Of a DNA stretch of 64,000 nucleotides, positions 46,434 through 55,663 are shown one piece after another. Within the stretch, counting starts at the first letter, position 1. Each line of letters begins with the position of its first letter. The notes under the pieces were generated by a model, which saw only the letters and a list, made by a program, of their open reading frames with translations, was not told the origin of the DNA and ran no database searches. Source of the DNA: Lachnospiraceae bacterium (GTDB lineage Bacteria; Bacillota; Clostridia; Lachnospirales; Lachnospiraceae); NCBI GenBank assembly GCA_015057825.1, contig SVDN01000011.1, positions 22,317-86,316 on the forward strand. Reading direction: 5' to 3'. The translations under genes were made by a program, and so were the position numbers.

Positions 46434-46700
46434 ATGGGCGATAATGAAAGACAGACTCAATTTTTTAAAGTGCCGGATGAAACCAAGGATGTGTCGGAAG
46501 TTTTGGAATTGGTTTGCAAAGCACTCACAAAAAAAGGATATAATCCTGTTAATCAGATTGTAGGTTATATTATGTCGGGAGACCCTACATATATCACAAG
46601 CTTCAATAACGCAAGAAGCATGATAATGAAGGTTGAACGCGATGAGCTTATTGAGGAAGTTCTCACATATTATATCAACAATAAGATGACAGACGAGTAA
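46434..46700 (+). CDS. ireB: IreB family regulatory phosphoprotein
   Basis: 88 aa, UPF0297. TQFFKVPDETKDVSEVLELVCKAL, then KKGYNPVNQIVGYIMSGDPTYITS. In Enterococcus IreB is phosphorylated by the Ser/Thr kinase IreK and affects cephalosporin resistance. GGGGAG 7 bases upstream. Start of the conserved triad ireB-ruvX-DUF1292. The 116-base gap before it shows no clear promoter. Confidence 0.95.
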   Translation: MGDNERQTQFFKVPDETKDVSEVLELVCKALTKKGYNPVNQIVGYIMSGDPTYITSFNNARSMIMKVERDELIEEVLTYYINNKMTDE

Positions 46701-46710
46701 GAGGTGCCAT

Positions 46711-47133
46711 ATGCGTTTGATGGGCCTTGATTTTGGTTCTAAAACAGTCGGGGTGGCTGTTTCTGATTTGCTTGGGATTACAGCCCAGCCTATTGAGATT
46801 GTTCGCAGAGACAAAGAAAACCAACTTAGAAAAACTTTACAGCGTATTGAAACACTCATTAAAGAATATGAGATTTCTTTGATTGTGCTGGGTCTTCCCA
46901 AAAACATGAACGACACTTCGGGAGATCGAGTAGCAAAAACCATGGAATTTAAAGAAATGTTGGAACGCAGGACCGGTCTTGAAGTTGAGCTGATGGATGA
47001 AAGACTTACCACTGTCCAGGCAGAAAGCATAATGTCTTTGAGTGGTGTAAAAAAGAAAGATTATAAAGAGCATGTGGATGAGTTGGCCGCAGCCATTATT
47101 TTGCAGACATATATGGATGCTAACAATAATTAA
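46711..47133 (+). CDS. ruvX: Holliday junction resolvase RuvX / YqgF
   Basis: 140 aa RNase H-fold nuclease. MRLMGLDFGSKTVGVAVSD, VLGLPKNMNDTSGDRV, MDERLTTVQA, DELAAAIILQTYMD. Proposed roles are pre-16S rRNA 5' processing and Holliday junction resolution. ATG with GAGGTG 4 bases upstream, 10 bases after ireB. Confidence 0.95.
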   Translation: MRLMGLDFGSKTVGVAVSDLLGITAQPIEIVRRDKENQLRKTLQRIETLIKEYEISLIVLGLPKNMNDTSGDRVAKTMEFKEMLERRTGLEVELMDERLTTVQAESIMSLSGVKKKDYKEHVDELAAAIILQTYMDANNN

Positions 47134-47157
47134 ATAATAAGAAATCGGTAAAATACA

Positions 47158-47460
47158 ATGAATAATGATAACAAAAACAATGATATTAAAGTGGAATTCG
47201 TTGATGAAAACGGTGAAAAGGTTTCATTCAACGTAATAGAAGAAACAAAAATCAACAATGTTAAATACCTTTTGGTTACGGAAAATTCAGATCCGGCAAT
47301 CGAAAGTGATGAAGACGAAGAAGTTGCTTACATTTTAAAAGACTTGTCGGAGGATTCCAGCGCCGATGCGGTGTATGAAATGGTTGAAGACGACAAGGAA
47401 TTGGATTATATTTCCAAAATATTCGAAGAACTTCTTGATGATGATGTGGAATTAAGTTAG
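47158..47460 (+). CDS. DUF1292 family protein
   Basis: 100 aa acidic protein (VEFVDENGEKVSFNVIEETKINNVKYLLVTE...EEVAYILKD) of the DUF1292 family, which follows ireB and ruvX in most Clostridia and Bacilli. Function unknown. No Shine-Dalgarno stands out (ATCGGTAAA). Confidence 0.93.
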   Translation: MNNDNKNNDIKVEFVDENGEKVSFNVIEETKINNVKYLLVTENSDPAIESDEDEEVAYILKDLSEDSSADAVYEMVEDDKELDYISKIFEELLDDDVELS

Positions 47461-47588
47461 ATAATAACACCGATCAAGGAAGCTTGACTAACAAAAAGGC
47501 TTGATTTGAGCCGCTTTGGGATATCATGCTGCACCTGATGGTGTGAAAATAAATGTGCGGGAAAACTTTACGGAGGTGCAATTTTAAA

Positions 47589-49253
47589 TTGGATAAGAAA
47601 AGTAAATTAAAGATAATTCCTCTTGGCGGGCTCGACCAAATAGGAATGAACATGACTGTCTTTGAATACGAAGATAGTATTATTATTGTGGACTGCGGTT
47701 TGTCATTTCCGGATGACGAGATGTTGGGTATCGACCTTGTAGTTCCTGATATTACTTACCTTCAGGCAAACAAAGATAAGATAAAAGGTATGGTTGTTAC
47801 TCACGGCCACGAAGATCACATCGGAGCGATACCATACGTTTTGAAAGAGCTTAATTTCCCTATTTATGCAACAAAGCTTACAATGGGAATTATAGACGGT
47901 AAATTAAAAGAACACGACGATATTCCGAAAAATATCAAGAAAAAGATTGTGACCTACGGTCAGTCCATAAATCTTGGTTGTTTCAGAATCGAATTTATAA
48001 GAACAAATCACAGTATTGCCGATGCGGCGGCACTTGCGATTTTTACGCCTGTGGGAATAGTCGTTCATACAGGTGACTACAAAATCGATTACACACCGCT
48101 TTTCGGCGATCCGATTGACCTTTTAAGATTCGGTGAACTCGGAAAAAAAGGCGTTTTGGCCCTTCTTGGCGACAGTACAAACGCTCTTCGTCCGGGTTAT
48201 ACTCAAACGGAAAAAATGGTCAGCAAAACCTTCGATACCATTTTTGCCGAAAACGTTAACAGAAGACTTATTATTGCTACATTTGCATCCAATGTGGACA
48301 GAGTGCAGCAAATTATAAATACGGCATACAGATATGGCAGAAAAGTAGTTGTGGAAGGTCGAAGCATGGTTAATATCATTGCTACAGCTTCCGAACTTGG
48401 CTATATTACGGTACCTGAAAATACTTTGATTACAACGGAAACAATGAAGAACTATCCGGATGAAAAGATAGTTCTTATTACAACAGGTAGCCAGGGTGAG
48501 TCCATGGCGGCTCTTTCTCGTATGGCTGCGTCAATCCACAAAAAAGTAACCATTAAACCGGGGGATGTTGTAATATTCAGCTCCAACCCTATTCCGGGTA
48601 ATGAAAAGGCTGTAACAAAAGTAATGAACGAACTTGCCATGAAAGGTGCCGAGGTTATTTTCGAACAGACTCATGTTTCGGGCCATGCCTGCCAGGAAGA
48701 AATCAAACTTATTTATTCTTTGGTTAAACCTAAGTTTGCAATTCCTGTCCACGGTGAGTTCAGACACAGAAGAGCTCAAGGGGATCTTGCCATCAGTATG
48801 GGCGTTGCCAAAGAAAATGTATTTATGCTTAATTGCGGCGATGTTATAAGCCTTGATGAAAACAGTGCGGCAGTAACGAACAAAGTGCCGTCAGGCGGTG
48901 TCTTTGTGGACGGTCTCGGTATTGGAGATGTTGGAAATATCGTTCTTCGCGACAGACAAAATTTGGCGGAAAACGGCATTATCATTGTGGTACTTACATT
49001 GGAAAAAGGTTCCAGCCAGGTTTTGGCGGGACCGGATATCGTAACTCGCGGTTTTGTTTATGTAAGAGAATCCGAAAATCTTTTGGATGAAGCCGTTTCT
49101 GTGGTAAGAGATGCTTTGGAAAACGAACTCGATCCGGAAAGCGAAGCGGATTGGGGCAAGATTAAGATGATTGTTAAGGATAGCTTATCTGATTATCTTT
49201 GGAAAAAGATGAGAAGAAATCCTGTTATTTTGCCGATTATCATGGAAGTTTAG
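47589..49253 (+). CDS. rnj: Ribonuclease J
   Basis: A 5'-3' exo- and endoribonuclease for mRNA decay and rRNA maturation. 554 aa. Metallo-beta-lactamase motif THGHEDHIGA, second His block HTGDYKID, beta-CASP VSGHACQEEIK and PVHGEFRHRRAQGD. Start TTG 47589 (MDKKSKLKIIPLGGLDQIGMN) chosen because GGAGGTG lies 10 bases before it; a frame 12 codons longer has no ribosome site. Ends the ireB run. Confidence 0.94.
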   Translation: MDKKSKLKIIPLGGLDQIGMNMTVFEYEDSIIIVDCGLSFPDDEMLGIDLVVPDITYLQANKDKIKGMVVTHGHEDHIGAIPYVLKELNFPIYATKLTMGIIDGKLKEHDDIPKNIKKKIVTYGQSINLGCFRIEFIRTNHSIADAAALAIFTPVGIVVHTGDYKIDYTPLFGDPIDLLRFGELGKKGVLALLGDSTNALRPGYTQTEKMVSKTFDTIFAENVNRRLIIATFASNVDRVQQIINTAYRYGRKVVVEGRSMVNIIATASELGYITVPENTLITTETMKNYPDEKIVLITTGSQGESMAALSRMAASIHKKVTIKPGDVVIFSSNPIPGNEKAVTKVMNELAMKGAEVIFEQTHVSGHACQEEIKLIYSLVKPKFAIPVHGEFRHRRAQGDLAISMGVAKENVFMLNCGDVISLDENSAAVTNKVPSGGVFVDGLGIGDVGNIVLRDRQNLAENGIIIVVLTLEKGSSQVLAGPDIVTRGFVYVRESENLLDEAVSVVRDALENELDPESEADWGKIKMIVKDSLSDYLWKKMRRNPVILPIIMEV

Positions 49254-49348
49254 TCGCTCTTGTACTTGAAAAGATTTTATGATATTATTTCATGGTGTAA
49301 TCTTCCGCGATGAAAATCGTAGGTAAATGACGTAAAAAGGGAAGTTCT

Positions 49349-49798
49349 ATGGAAAAGAAAAGAAAAAACAGCATAAACAAAGAAGCTAAAGAGCAGAACA
49401 ATAAATCATTATATGTAAGATTGGGAATAATCGCAGCTTTTGTTGTTGTGGCAATTATAATCTGCACAATGGCATTTAAGCTTGGATATGGATTGTTCCA
49501 AAACGATGCTATGGAAGAAGCACCGGGAACACAGGTTTTGGTTACCATTCCGGAAAAAGCTTCCAAATCAGAGGTGGCGGAGCTTCTTAAATACAACGGT
49601 CTTATTGACGACGAGAGTATGTTCAAACTCAGATGTATAGTTTACGATGCCAAGTTCAATGCCGGAACTTATACTCTCAATACATCAATGACCACGGAAG
49701 AAATATTGGATGAACTCAGATTTCCGGTAGTGGAAGAAGAGGAAACAACAACAGCGGCCCCGGCTGAAGGCGAAGGCGAGGAAGCCGCACAAGAATAG
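49349..49798 (+). CDS. Short MltG-like protein without catalytic domain
   Basis: 149 aa. Lys-rich cytoplasmic end, one transmembrane helix (residues about 28-48), then about 65 residues resembling the LysM-like part of MltG/YceG (VTIPEKASKSEVAELLKYNGLIDDESMFKLRCIVYDAKFNAGTYTLNTSMTTEEIL), and an acidic tail (EGEGEEAAQE). The transglycosylase domain is absent, although full mltG stands at this place, before trmR, in Bacillus. It may be a reduced regulatory form. GGAAG 8 bases upstream of ATG. Confidence 0.75.
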   Translation: MEKKRKNSINKEAKEQNNKSLYVRLGIIAAFVVVAIIICTMAFKLGYGLFQNDAMEEAPGTQVLVTIPEKASKSEVAELLKYNGLIDDESMFKLRCIVYDAKFNAGTYTLNTSMTTEEILDELRFPVVEEEETTTAAPAEGEGEEAAQE

Positions 49799-49806
49799 GT
49801 GTAATT

Positions 49807-50454
49807 ATGATAGTTAACGAAAGAATAGTTGACTATATTTGCTCACTTGAAAAATCAAACAGTAAAATATGTGAAGAAATCGAAGAGTATGCAATCGCTA
49901 CGCATGTTCCTATCATAAGAAAAGAAATGGAAAGTTTTTTGAGAGTAATGTTAACAATCAAAAAACCGAAAAGGATTTTGGAGGTAGGAAGTGGCATTGG
50001 ATACTCTGCTGTTTTAATGAGCGAATATATTTCGGCGGATTCAAGAATCGATACAATTGAAAATTACAAGAAAAGAATTCCTTTGGTAAAAGAAAATATC
50101 AAAAAGGCCGCCAAAGAAAATGTTATAAAGCTATATGAGGGTGATGCAACGGACATTTTAAAAGAGTTAAAAGGTCCTTACGATTTTATTTTTATGGATG
50201 CCGCAAAGGCTCAATATATTAACTTCCTTCCGGATATTTTAAGATTATTAAGTCCAAACGGTGTTTTAATATCCGATAATGTGCTTCAGGAAGGTAGTAT
50301 TATTGATTCGAAATTTGTGATAGAACGCAGAGATAGGACAATTCACAAAAGGATGAGAGACTATCTTTACGAACTTAAACATAATGATAAATTGGAAACC
50401 ACAATTGTACCCATCGGTGATGGTATCACCATGTCGGTAAAAATAGGCGATTGA
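49807..50454 (+). CDS. trmR: SAM-dependent O-methyltransferase, TrmR-like
   Basis: 215 aa class I methyltransferase (RILEVGSGIGYSAVLMSEYI, FIFMDAAKAQY, SDNVLQEG). In B. subtilis the equivalent yrrM methylates 5-hydroxyuridine in tRNA to 5-methoxyuridine, and the U32 protein that follows here makes that hydroxyuridine, so the pair fits. Start 8 bases after the MltG-like stop, AGGTG 6 bases upstream. Confidence 0.85.
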   Translation: MIVNERIVDYICSLEKSNSKICEEIEEYAIATHVPIIRKEMESFLRVMLTIKKPKRILEVGSGIGYSAVLMSEYISADSRIDTIENYKKRIPLVKENIKKAAKENVIKLYEGDATDILKELKGPYDFIFMDAAKAQYINFLPDILRLLSPNGVLISDNVLQEGSIIDSKFVIERRDRTIHKRMRDYLYELKHNDKLETTIVPIGDGITMSVKIGD

Positions 50455-50469
50455 TGGGAAGTGAGAAAT

Positions 50470-51696
50470 ATGAGAAAAACAGAATTATTAGTTCCGGCAA
50501 GCAGTCTGGAAGTATTAAAAGTAGCAGTTAAATATGGTGCGGACGCTGTTTATATCGGCGGTGAAGCCTTCGGCCTCAGAGCAAAAGCCAAAAATTTCTC
50601 TATGGAAGAGATGAAAGAAGGCATTGATTTTGCTCATGCAAACGGCAAGAAAGTCTATGTGACCGCAAATATCCTTGCCCATAATTACGATCTTGATGGC
50701 GTAAGAAAATACTTTAAAGAACTGGGAGAAATCGGCCCCGATGCCCTTATTATTTCCGATCCGGGTGTATTTACCATAGCAAAGGAAATTTTGCCGGATA
50801 TGGAAATTCATATAAGCACCCAGGCAAACAATACAAACTACGAGACATATAAGTTTTGGTACAGATTGGGCGCAAAACGCGTTGTATCCGCCAGAGAATT
50901 GTCATTAAACGAGATTAAGGAAATCCGAGAAAATATTCCGGAAGATATGGAAATTGAGTCCTTTATGCACGGAGCTATGTGCATTTCCTATTCGGGAAGA
51001 TGCTTACTCAGCGCCTTTATGGCGGGAAGAGATGCAAACAAGGGCGCTTGTACTCATCCCTGCAGATGGAAATATTATGTGATGGAAGAATCGAGACCCG
51101 GTGAATATATGCCCGTTTATGAAAACGAGAGAGGAACATATATATTCAACTCAAAGGATTTGTGCATGATTGAGCACATTCCCGAAATGATAAATGCGGG
51201 AATCGACAGCTTCAAGATAGAAGGTCGCATGAAAACCGCCTTGTATGTGGCAACGGTTACCAGAACCTATAGAATGGCCATAGACGACTATTTAAAAGAC
51301 GAAGAATATTATAAAAGCAGAATCGATTTCTACAAAGAAGAAATCGCAAAATGCACATACAGACAGTACACAACGGGATTTTTCTTCGGAAAACCAAACG
51401 AAGAAACACAAATCTATGATTCAAACACATATATCAAAGAATATACCTATCTCGGTATGATTGAAAAAGTTTGCGATGATGGACTTTATATGATCGAGCA
51501 GCGTAACAAGTTTTCGGCCGGCGATGAAATCGAGATTATGAAGGTGGATGGCAGCAATTTAAAAGTTAAAGTTGAAGCCATGTATGACGAAGAGATGAAT
51601 CCTATTGAATCTTGTCCGCATCCTAAGAAAAAAGTGTATCTTAAACTGGATGCCAAGCTTGATTTGTATGATATTTTGAGAGTTAAAGAGAATTAG
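50470..51696 (+). CDS. U32 family protein, tRNA 5-hydroxyuridine synthesis (TrhP-like)
   Basis: 408 aa. Family blocks ELLVPASSLEVLKVAVKYGADAVYIGGE, VTANILAHNYD, DALIISDPGVF, IHISTQANNTNY, and the Cys signature ESFMHGAMCISYSGRCLLS plus GACTHPCRW (Fe-S ligands). YrrO/TrhP proteins hydroxylate U34 of tRNA with prephenate. B. subtilis has two genes here (yrrN, yrrO); only one is present. ATG 50470 with GGGAAGTGAG upstream. Confidence 0.88.
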   Translation: MRKTELLVPASSLEVLKVAVKYGADAVYIGGEAFGLRAKAKNFSMEEMKEGIDFAHANGKKVYVTANILAHNYDLDGVRKYFKELGEIGPDALIISDPGVFTIAKEILPDMEIHISTQANNTNYETYKFWYRLGAKRVVSARELSLNEIKEIRENIPEDMEIESFMHGAMCISYSGRCLLSAFMAGRDANKGACTHPCRWKYYVMEESRPGEYMPVYENERGTYIFNSKDLCMIEHIPEMINAGIDSFKIEGRMKTALYVATVTRTYRMAIDDYLKDEEYYKSRIDFYKEEIAKCTYRQYTTGFFFGKPNEETQIYDSNTYIKEYTYLGMIEKVCDDGLYMIEQRNKFSAGDEIEIMKVDGSNLKVKVEAMYDEEMNPIESCPHPKKKVYLKLDAKLDLYDILRVKEN

Positions 51697-51716
51697 GATT
51701 TTATGTTAATCATTTC

Positions 51717-51745
51717 TTGACTTTTGCTTCGGCTTGTAAGATAAT
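51717..51745 (+). promoter_or_regulatory. Promoter of the FliD-like gene
   Basis: TTGACT (51717-51722), 17 bases, GATAAT (51740-51745); the gene starts 109 bases downstream. Confidence 0.5.
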
Positions 51746-51853
51746 TTAATTAGAGGAAATGTCTTTTTGTTTTTAATGCGAAAGACGAAGTGGCGAGAAA
51801 TGGATTTTAATGCTGCTAAAGGAGTATTTATATCTTAAAAAGGAGTGAGAGAT

Positions 51854-52570
51854 ATGGCAATTACTGCAGGCAATATGGCTAATTTATTCGGTAACAGTCA
51901 GGGAACTTCATTATCAAGTTCTATTTCAAATTATAATCTTTTAAAGAGCGGCTCTTATTCAAAGATGATGAAGTCTTACTATGCAAATGAAAAGAAAAAT
52001 GCTTCATCAAAGACAGATTCGACTAAGGCTTCGGAAGAAAAGAAAGAGCTTCAGATGACATCATCCGATGCAAATTCTTTGAAGACAACTCTCAAGGATT
52101 TGCTTAAAGAAGATAATTTTGAAAAGAAGGCCGTAAAGAACGAAGACGGCACAACGACAATGAAATATGACATGGATGACCTTTATAAAAAGGCATCGGC
52201 ATATGTTAAATCATACAATGAAATGCTCGATACGGGAGCCGATTCAACAAACACATCGGTTCTTCGCGGAGTTTCATCAATGACAGGCAGAACAAAAGCC
52301 AATGAGAGAATTTTAAACAGCGTCGGAATCAAAATCGGTTCGGACAACAAACTTTCAATCAATGAAGATAAGTTTAAAGACGAAAAAAATATCAACAGTC
52401 TTAAGACATTATTCCAAGGCTACGGTTCTTACGGTCAGCAGATGCAGACAAAAGCAACCGCCGTTGAAAATGCAGCATCATCGGCTTTGAAGAAAACACC
52501 TACATATACAAATACCGCATCAACAAGAAATGCAGATGATGTAGGATCTTTATTCGAAGGAATGATGTAA
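51854..52570 (+). CDS. FliD C-terminal-like protein
   Basis: 238 aa. Residues 1-80 are low-complexity Ser/Asn/Lys. Residues about 100-215 resemble the C-terminal part of the flagellar cap protein FliD: YVKSYNEMLDTG, LRGVSSMTGRTKANERILNSVGIKIG, LSINEDKFKD, LKTLFQGYGSYGQQM. The N-terminal cap domain is missing. No flagellar gene is nearby, so it may be a detached partner of flagellar export or an unrelated user of the fold. ATG 51854 with AGGAG 8 bases upstream. Own promoter and terminator. Confidence 0.65.
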   Translation: MAITAGNMANLFGNSQGTSLSSSISNYNLLKSGSYSKMMKSYYANEKKNASSKTDSTKASEEKKELQMTSSDANSLKTTLKDLLKEDNFEKKAVKNEDGTTTMKYDMDDLYKKASAYVKSYNEMLDTGADSTNTSVLRGVSSMTGRTKANERILNSVGIKIGSDNKLSINEDKFKDEKNINSLKTLFQGYGSYGQQMQTKATAVENAASSALKKTPTYTNTASTRNADDVGSLFEGMM

Positions 52571-52601
52571 TTGATTCGATTAATTAAGAAGATTTAAGGA
52601 G

Positions 52602-52635
52602 TGAAGCGGATAGGGTTTTATCCGCTTCAATTTTG
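52602..52635 (+). terminator. Rho-independent terminator
   Basis: TGAAGCGGATA (52602-52612) pairs with TATCCGCTTCA (52619-52629), 6-base loop, then ATTTTGTT. Confidence 0.85.
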
Positions 52636-52639
52636 TTAA

Positions 52640-53488
52640 ATGTACGAAGGAACAATTTGGGAAAAAATCTGGAAAGTCATTTATCCTGTACTTATTTATT
52701 TCTTTATCCAGATTTTTGTAAGATTTATCGGTGAAAGCATACTCACATCCGTTTATACCAATTCTTTGCAGGAATACTCGGATTCCAAGGGAATAGCGGC
52801 TTCCTATGGTTATATGGGAGGTTTAAACGAATTTATCGACAAATACTCGGTGATTTTAACCATTATTTCTTTACTTATAACCGTTATTGTCGTTTATTTT
52901 CTGTATAAAAGGGACGCATCCCTTAGAGTGGATTTGGAAAGACCGAAGGTTAAGCTTGGTTCTGTTATTATTCTTGCTATAGTTATGTCGACCGGATTCA
53001 GTCGTCTTTTAAGTCTTATGTTTTCAAGCAAACTCCTTAATACATACGAAGAAGTTGAGCAAAACTTGGTAAGCGGCAATATTGTGCTTGTTATTATAGG
53101 CAGCGGTATCTTGGCTCCCATTGTGGAAGAATATATTTTCAGAGGCCTTGTTTATACAAGGTTAAAGCAGTTTATGAGCATAAATGCGGCCACCATTGTT
53201 TGCGCCCTTATGTTCGGACTCTTTCATATGAATTTGCCGCAAGGTATGTATACGGCTATTTTGGGACTGGGACTTTGCTTTGTTTACGAAAAATTCAACA
53301 CCATATGGGCGCCTATTGTTTTCCATGTTTCGGCTAATGTTTTTTCGATTATTATGACCAAAACGGGCCTTAGCAGACTTCTTAGCGTAAGCATGCTTTC
53401 CTATGTTTTGATAATGCTTTTTGAGCTTGCCTTAACAGCGGTATTTTTCTATCTTTTGGTAAGAAAAAATCCGCAGAAAAACTCTTGA
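52640..53488 (+). CDS. CPBP family membrane protease
   Basis: 282 aa with about eight membrane segments. CPBP/Abi motifs: EEYIFRG (motif 1, glutamates), FGLFHMN (motif 2), FHVSANVF (motif 3). Intramembrane glutamic proteases of this type act in protein processing or bacteriocin immunity; substrate unknown. ATG 11 bases after the upstream terminator stem with no clear ribosome site, so expression may be low or from another start. Confidence 0.85.
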   Translation: MYEGTIWEKIWKVIYPVLIYFFIQIFVRFIGESILTSVYTNSLQEYSDSKGIAASYGYMGGLNEFIDKYSVILTIISLLITVIVVYFLYKRDASLRVDLERPKVKLGSVIILAIVMSTGFSRLLSLMFSSKLLNTYEEVEQNLVSGNIVLVIIGSGILAPIVEEYIFRGLVYTRLKQFMSINAATIVCALMFGLFHMNLPQGMYTAILGLGLCFVYEKFNTIWAPIVFHVSANVFSIIMTKTGLSRLLSVSMLSYVLIMLFELALTAVFFYLLVRKNPQKNS

Positions 53489-53496
53489 AAAAGTGG

Positions 53497-53525
53497 TTGA
53501 CTTTTCACAAAGTTTTTATTATACT
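53497..53525 (+). promoter_or_regulatory. Promoter of the tRNA-Val/tRNA-Met pair
   Basis: TTGACT (53497-53502), 17 bases, TATACT (53520-53525), 21 bases before the tRNA-Val 5' end. Confidence 0.75.
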
Positions 53526-53545
53526 AACAAGGCAGTCAAATTTGT

Positions 53546-53618
53546 GGGATCTTAGCTCAGCTGGGAGAGCACCTGCCTTACAAGCAGGGGGTCACAGGTT
53601 CGAGCCCTGTAGGTCCCA
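53546..53618 (+). tRNA. tRNA-Val (anticodon TAC)
   Basis: Cloverleaf: acceptor GGGATCT/AGGTCCC (one G-T), D-arm GCTC/GAGC, anticodon stem CCTGC/GCAGG with loop CTTACAA (TAC), T-arm ACAGG/CCTGT with GTTCGAGC. CCA not encoded. Confidence 0.97.
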
Positions 53619-53635
53619 CTATTTTAAACTGATAT

Positions 53636-53709
53636 GGCGAGATGGCTCAACTGGCTAGAGCATCCGGTTCATACCCGGAAGGTTATGAGTTCAAGTCTCA
53701 TTCTCGCTA
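53636..53709 (+). tRNA. tRNA-Met (anticodon CAT)
   Basis: Acceptor GGCGAGA/TCTCGCT, D-arm GCTC/GAGC, anticodon stem TCCGG/CCGGA with loop TTCATAC (CAT), T-arm ATGAG/CTCAT. It lacks the GGG/CCC anticodon stem of initiator tRNA, so elongator Met is likely; a lysidine-modified tRNA-Ile2 cannot be excluded. 17 bases after tRNA-Val. Confidence 0.93.
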
Positions 53710-53712
53710 CTT

Positions 53713-53757
53713 GAACACTTAAGCAGAGATTAGACTCCTGTTTAGGTGTTTTCTTTT
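53713..53757 (+). terminator. Terminator of the tRNA pair
   Basis: AACACTTAA (53714-53722) pairs with TTAGGTGTT (about 53742-53750, one G-T), followed by TTCTTTTT. Confidence 0.75.
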
Positions 53758-53828
53758 TGCCCAAAATACGTATTTGTTTGTAATTTGTACTATTAAAGGC
53801 TATAATTAAAGAAAAAGGTAAGTACAAA

Positions 53829-55058
53829 ATGAGCGATATTTCAAAAATGGGCAAAGATGAGGCAAATATAAATAAAATAGTTGACTATATAAAAGCAGGC
53901 GCATCGGACAAACAAACAATAGGTGTGGAACTTGAGCATTTTATTGTGGATGATGAATTAAAGCCTGCTTCTTATGATATTCTTAAAAATATCTTGCTTC
54001 TTGCGGCCAAAGAAGGCGGAAATGTTGTTTTTGAAGGCGATAATGCAATCGGTTTGCAAACAACAGACTATGCCATAAGCCTTGAGCCGGCTTGTCAGTT
54101 GGAAATAAGCATTAATCCAAGAGAAAAGATATCCGATATTGAGGAAATTTATAATTCTTTTATAAAAGTTTGGGAGCCCATTATCAAGGCTGCGGGCTTT
54201 CATATGATTACCAAGGGAGTTCATCCCTTGGTTGAATCCGGGCTTTGCGATCCTCATGATTTCCCTTTGATTCCAAAAAAACGATACGAATATATGGATA
54301 AATATTTTGAAAAAAGCGGGAAACACGGTGTTTTTATGATGCGCGCAACGGGGTCAACTCAAGTTTCCATAGATTATATAAACGAGGCGGATGCCATAAG
54401 AAAATATCATTTTGCCTGTGTTTTATCACCGATATTTGCGCTTATAAGCCAAAATCAATCCCACAAAGGAATAAGAAAAGAATGGGAGAAGAACCTTTTA
54501 AGATGCGCAATTTGGAATGATACGGATAAGGTTAGATGCGGCTATTTTAAAGATTCTTTAAACAGAAGCTATACTTTTTACGACTACGCAAAGCATATTT
54601 ACGAAAGTCCTTTGATTGTGGGCTTGGATAAGGAAGGAAAGGCTTTTTATACGGAAAAAAGCGTAAAAGAGCTGCTTATGGATGAAGAAAGAAAATTTAA
54701 CGAACATATTCTTTCCATGTTTTTTCCCAATGTACGCTTTAAACAATACATCGAAATAAGAATGGCGGATGCCATGCCTAAAGATAAAATGCTTGGATAT
54801 GCTGCTCTGATTAAAGGCCTCTTTTACAGTGAAAAGACTTTGTGCCGCCTAAGAAAGGAGTTTTCGTCCGTTCGAAACGAAAAGGATATATACGAGGCAG
54901 AAGAAGCCATAATGAAAGAGGGCTACGATGCTCATATTTACGGAAGGCTTGGAAAAGCAAAAAAATGCAAAGACTTTGTTGAGATGATTTTTGAGGAAGC
55001 AGAGTCGAATTTATCCATAGAGGAACAAAAGTATTTGCAAGCATTGAAGCCTTTTTAG
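53829..55058 (+). CDS. Glutamate-cysteine ligase-like protein
   Basis: 409 aa, GCS2/EgtA-type carboxylate-amine ligase: TIGVELEHFIVDD, VVFEGDNAIGLQTTDYAISLEPACQLEISINP, MMRATGSTQVSIDY, KQYIEIRMADAMP. It would join glutamate and cysteine to gamma-glutamylcysteine, a thiol antioxidant; no glutathione synthetase domain is present, so the end product may be the dipeptide. AAAGGTAAG 5 bases upstream of ATG. Confidence 0.85.
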   Translation: MSDISKMGKDEANINKIVDYIKAGASDKQTIGVELEHFIVDDELKPASYDILKNILLLAAKEGGNVVFEGDNAIGLQTTDYAISLEPACQLEISINPREKISDIEEIYNSFIKVWEPIIKAAGFHMITKGVHPLVESGLCDPHDFPLIPKKRYEYMDKYFEKSGKHGVFMMRATGSTQVSIDYINEADAIRKYHFACVLSPIFALISQNQSHKGIRKEWEKNLLRCAIWNDTDKVRCGYFKDSLNRSYTFYDYAKHIYESPLIVGLDKEGKAFYTEKSVKELLMDEERKFNEHILSMFFPNVRFKQYIEIRMADAMPKDKMLGYAALIKGLFYSEKTLCRLRKEFSSVRNEKDIYEAEEAIMKEGYDAHIYGRLGKAKKCKDFVEMIFEEAESNLSIEEQKYLQALKPF

Positions 55059-55085
55059 GCTATAGCTTTATTTGAAATTAATTCG

Positions 55086-55114
55086 TTGAAGAAAATCTTA
55101 ATTGGTGTTAGAAT
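55086..55114 (+). promoter_or_regulatory. Promoter of ispF
   Basis: TTGAAG (55086-55091), 17 bases, TAGAAT (55109-55114) with TGT extension; 62 bases before the ATG. Confidence 0.6.
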
Positions 55115-55175
55115 TACTTATATATAAGCTATTGTGGCGAACTATATGTCAGAGTCGATAGCGAAGAGGTGTTAA

Positions 55176-55646
55176 ATGAGAGTCGGTATAGGCTATGATG
55201 TTCATGCATTTGCAAAAGACCGCGATTTAATCATGGGCGGCGAAAAAATTGAATATGAATTGGGGCTCTTGGGCCACTCCGATGCCGATGTTTTGCTGCA
55301 TGCGATTATGGATGCTCTTTTGGGGGCCGCGGCGCTGGGAGATATCGGCAAGCATTTTCCGGATACGGATGAGAAATATAAGGGGATTTCCAGTATCGAG
55401 CTTTTGAAAGCTGTGGGAAAATTGCTTAAAGAGAACGGGTATTTTATTGAAAATATTGATTCGATTATTGTGGCACAAGCACCAAAAATGGCTCCTCACA
55501 TAGATCAAATGAGGGCTAATATAGCAAAGGCTTTGGAGTTGGATTTAAATAAAATCAGCGTCAAAGCCACAACGGAAGAACATCTTGGTTTTACGGGAAG
55601 AAAAGAGGGTATAGCGGCACATGCGATTTGTATGTTGAATAATTAA
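55176..55646 (+). CDS. ispF: 2-C-methyl-D-erythritol 2,4-cyclodiphosphate synthase
   Basis: Fifth step of the MEP isoprenoid pathway. 156 aa. Zinc site [11 protein letters not shown] (D8, H10), [62 protein letters not shown] 6 bases upstream of ATG. A GNAT gene follows after 17 bases. Confidence 0.97.
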   Translation: MRVGIGYDVHAFAKDRDLIMGGEKIEYELGLLGHSDADVLLHAIMDALLGAAALGDIGKHFPDTDEKYKGISSIELLKAVGKLLKENGYFIENIDSIIVAQAPKMAPHIDQMRANIAKALELDLNKISVKATTEEHLGFTGRKEGIAAHAICMLNN

Positions 55647-55663
55647 ATTTTGGGGGTATAAAT

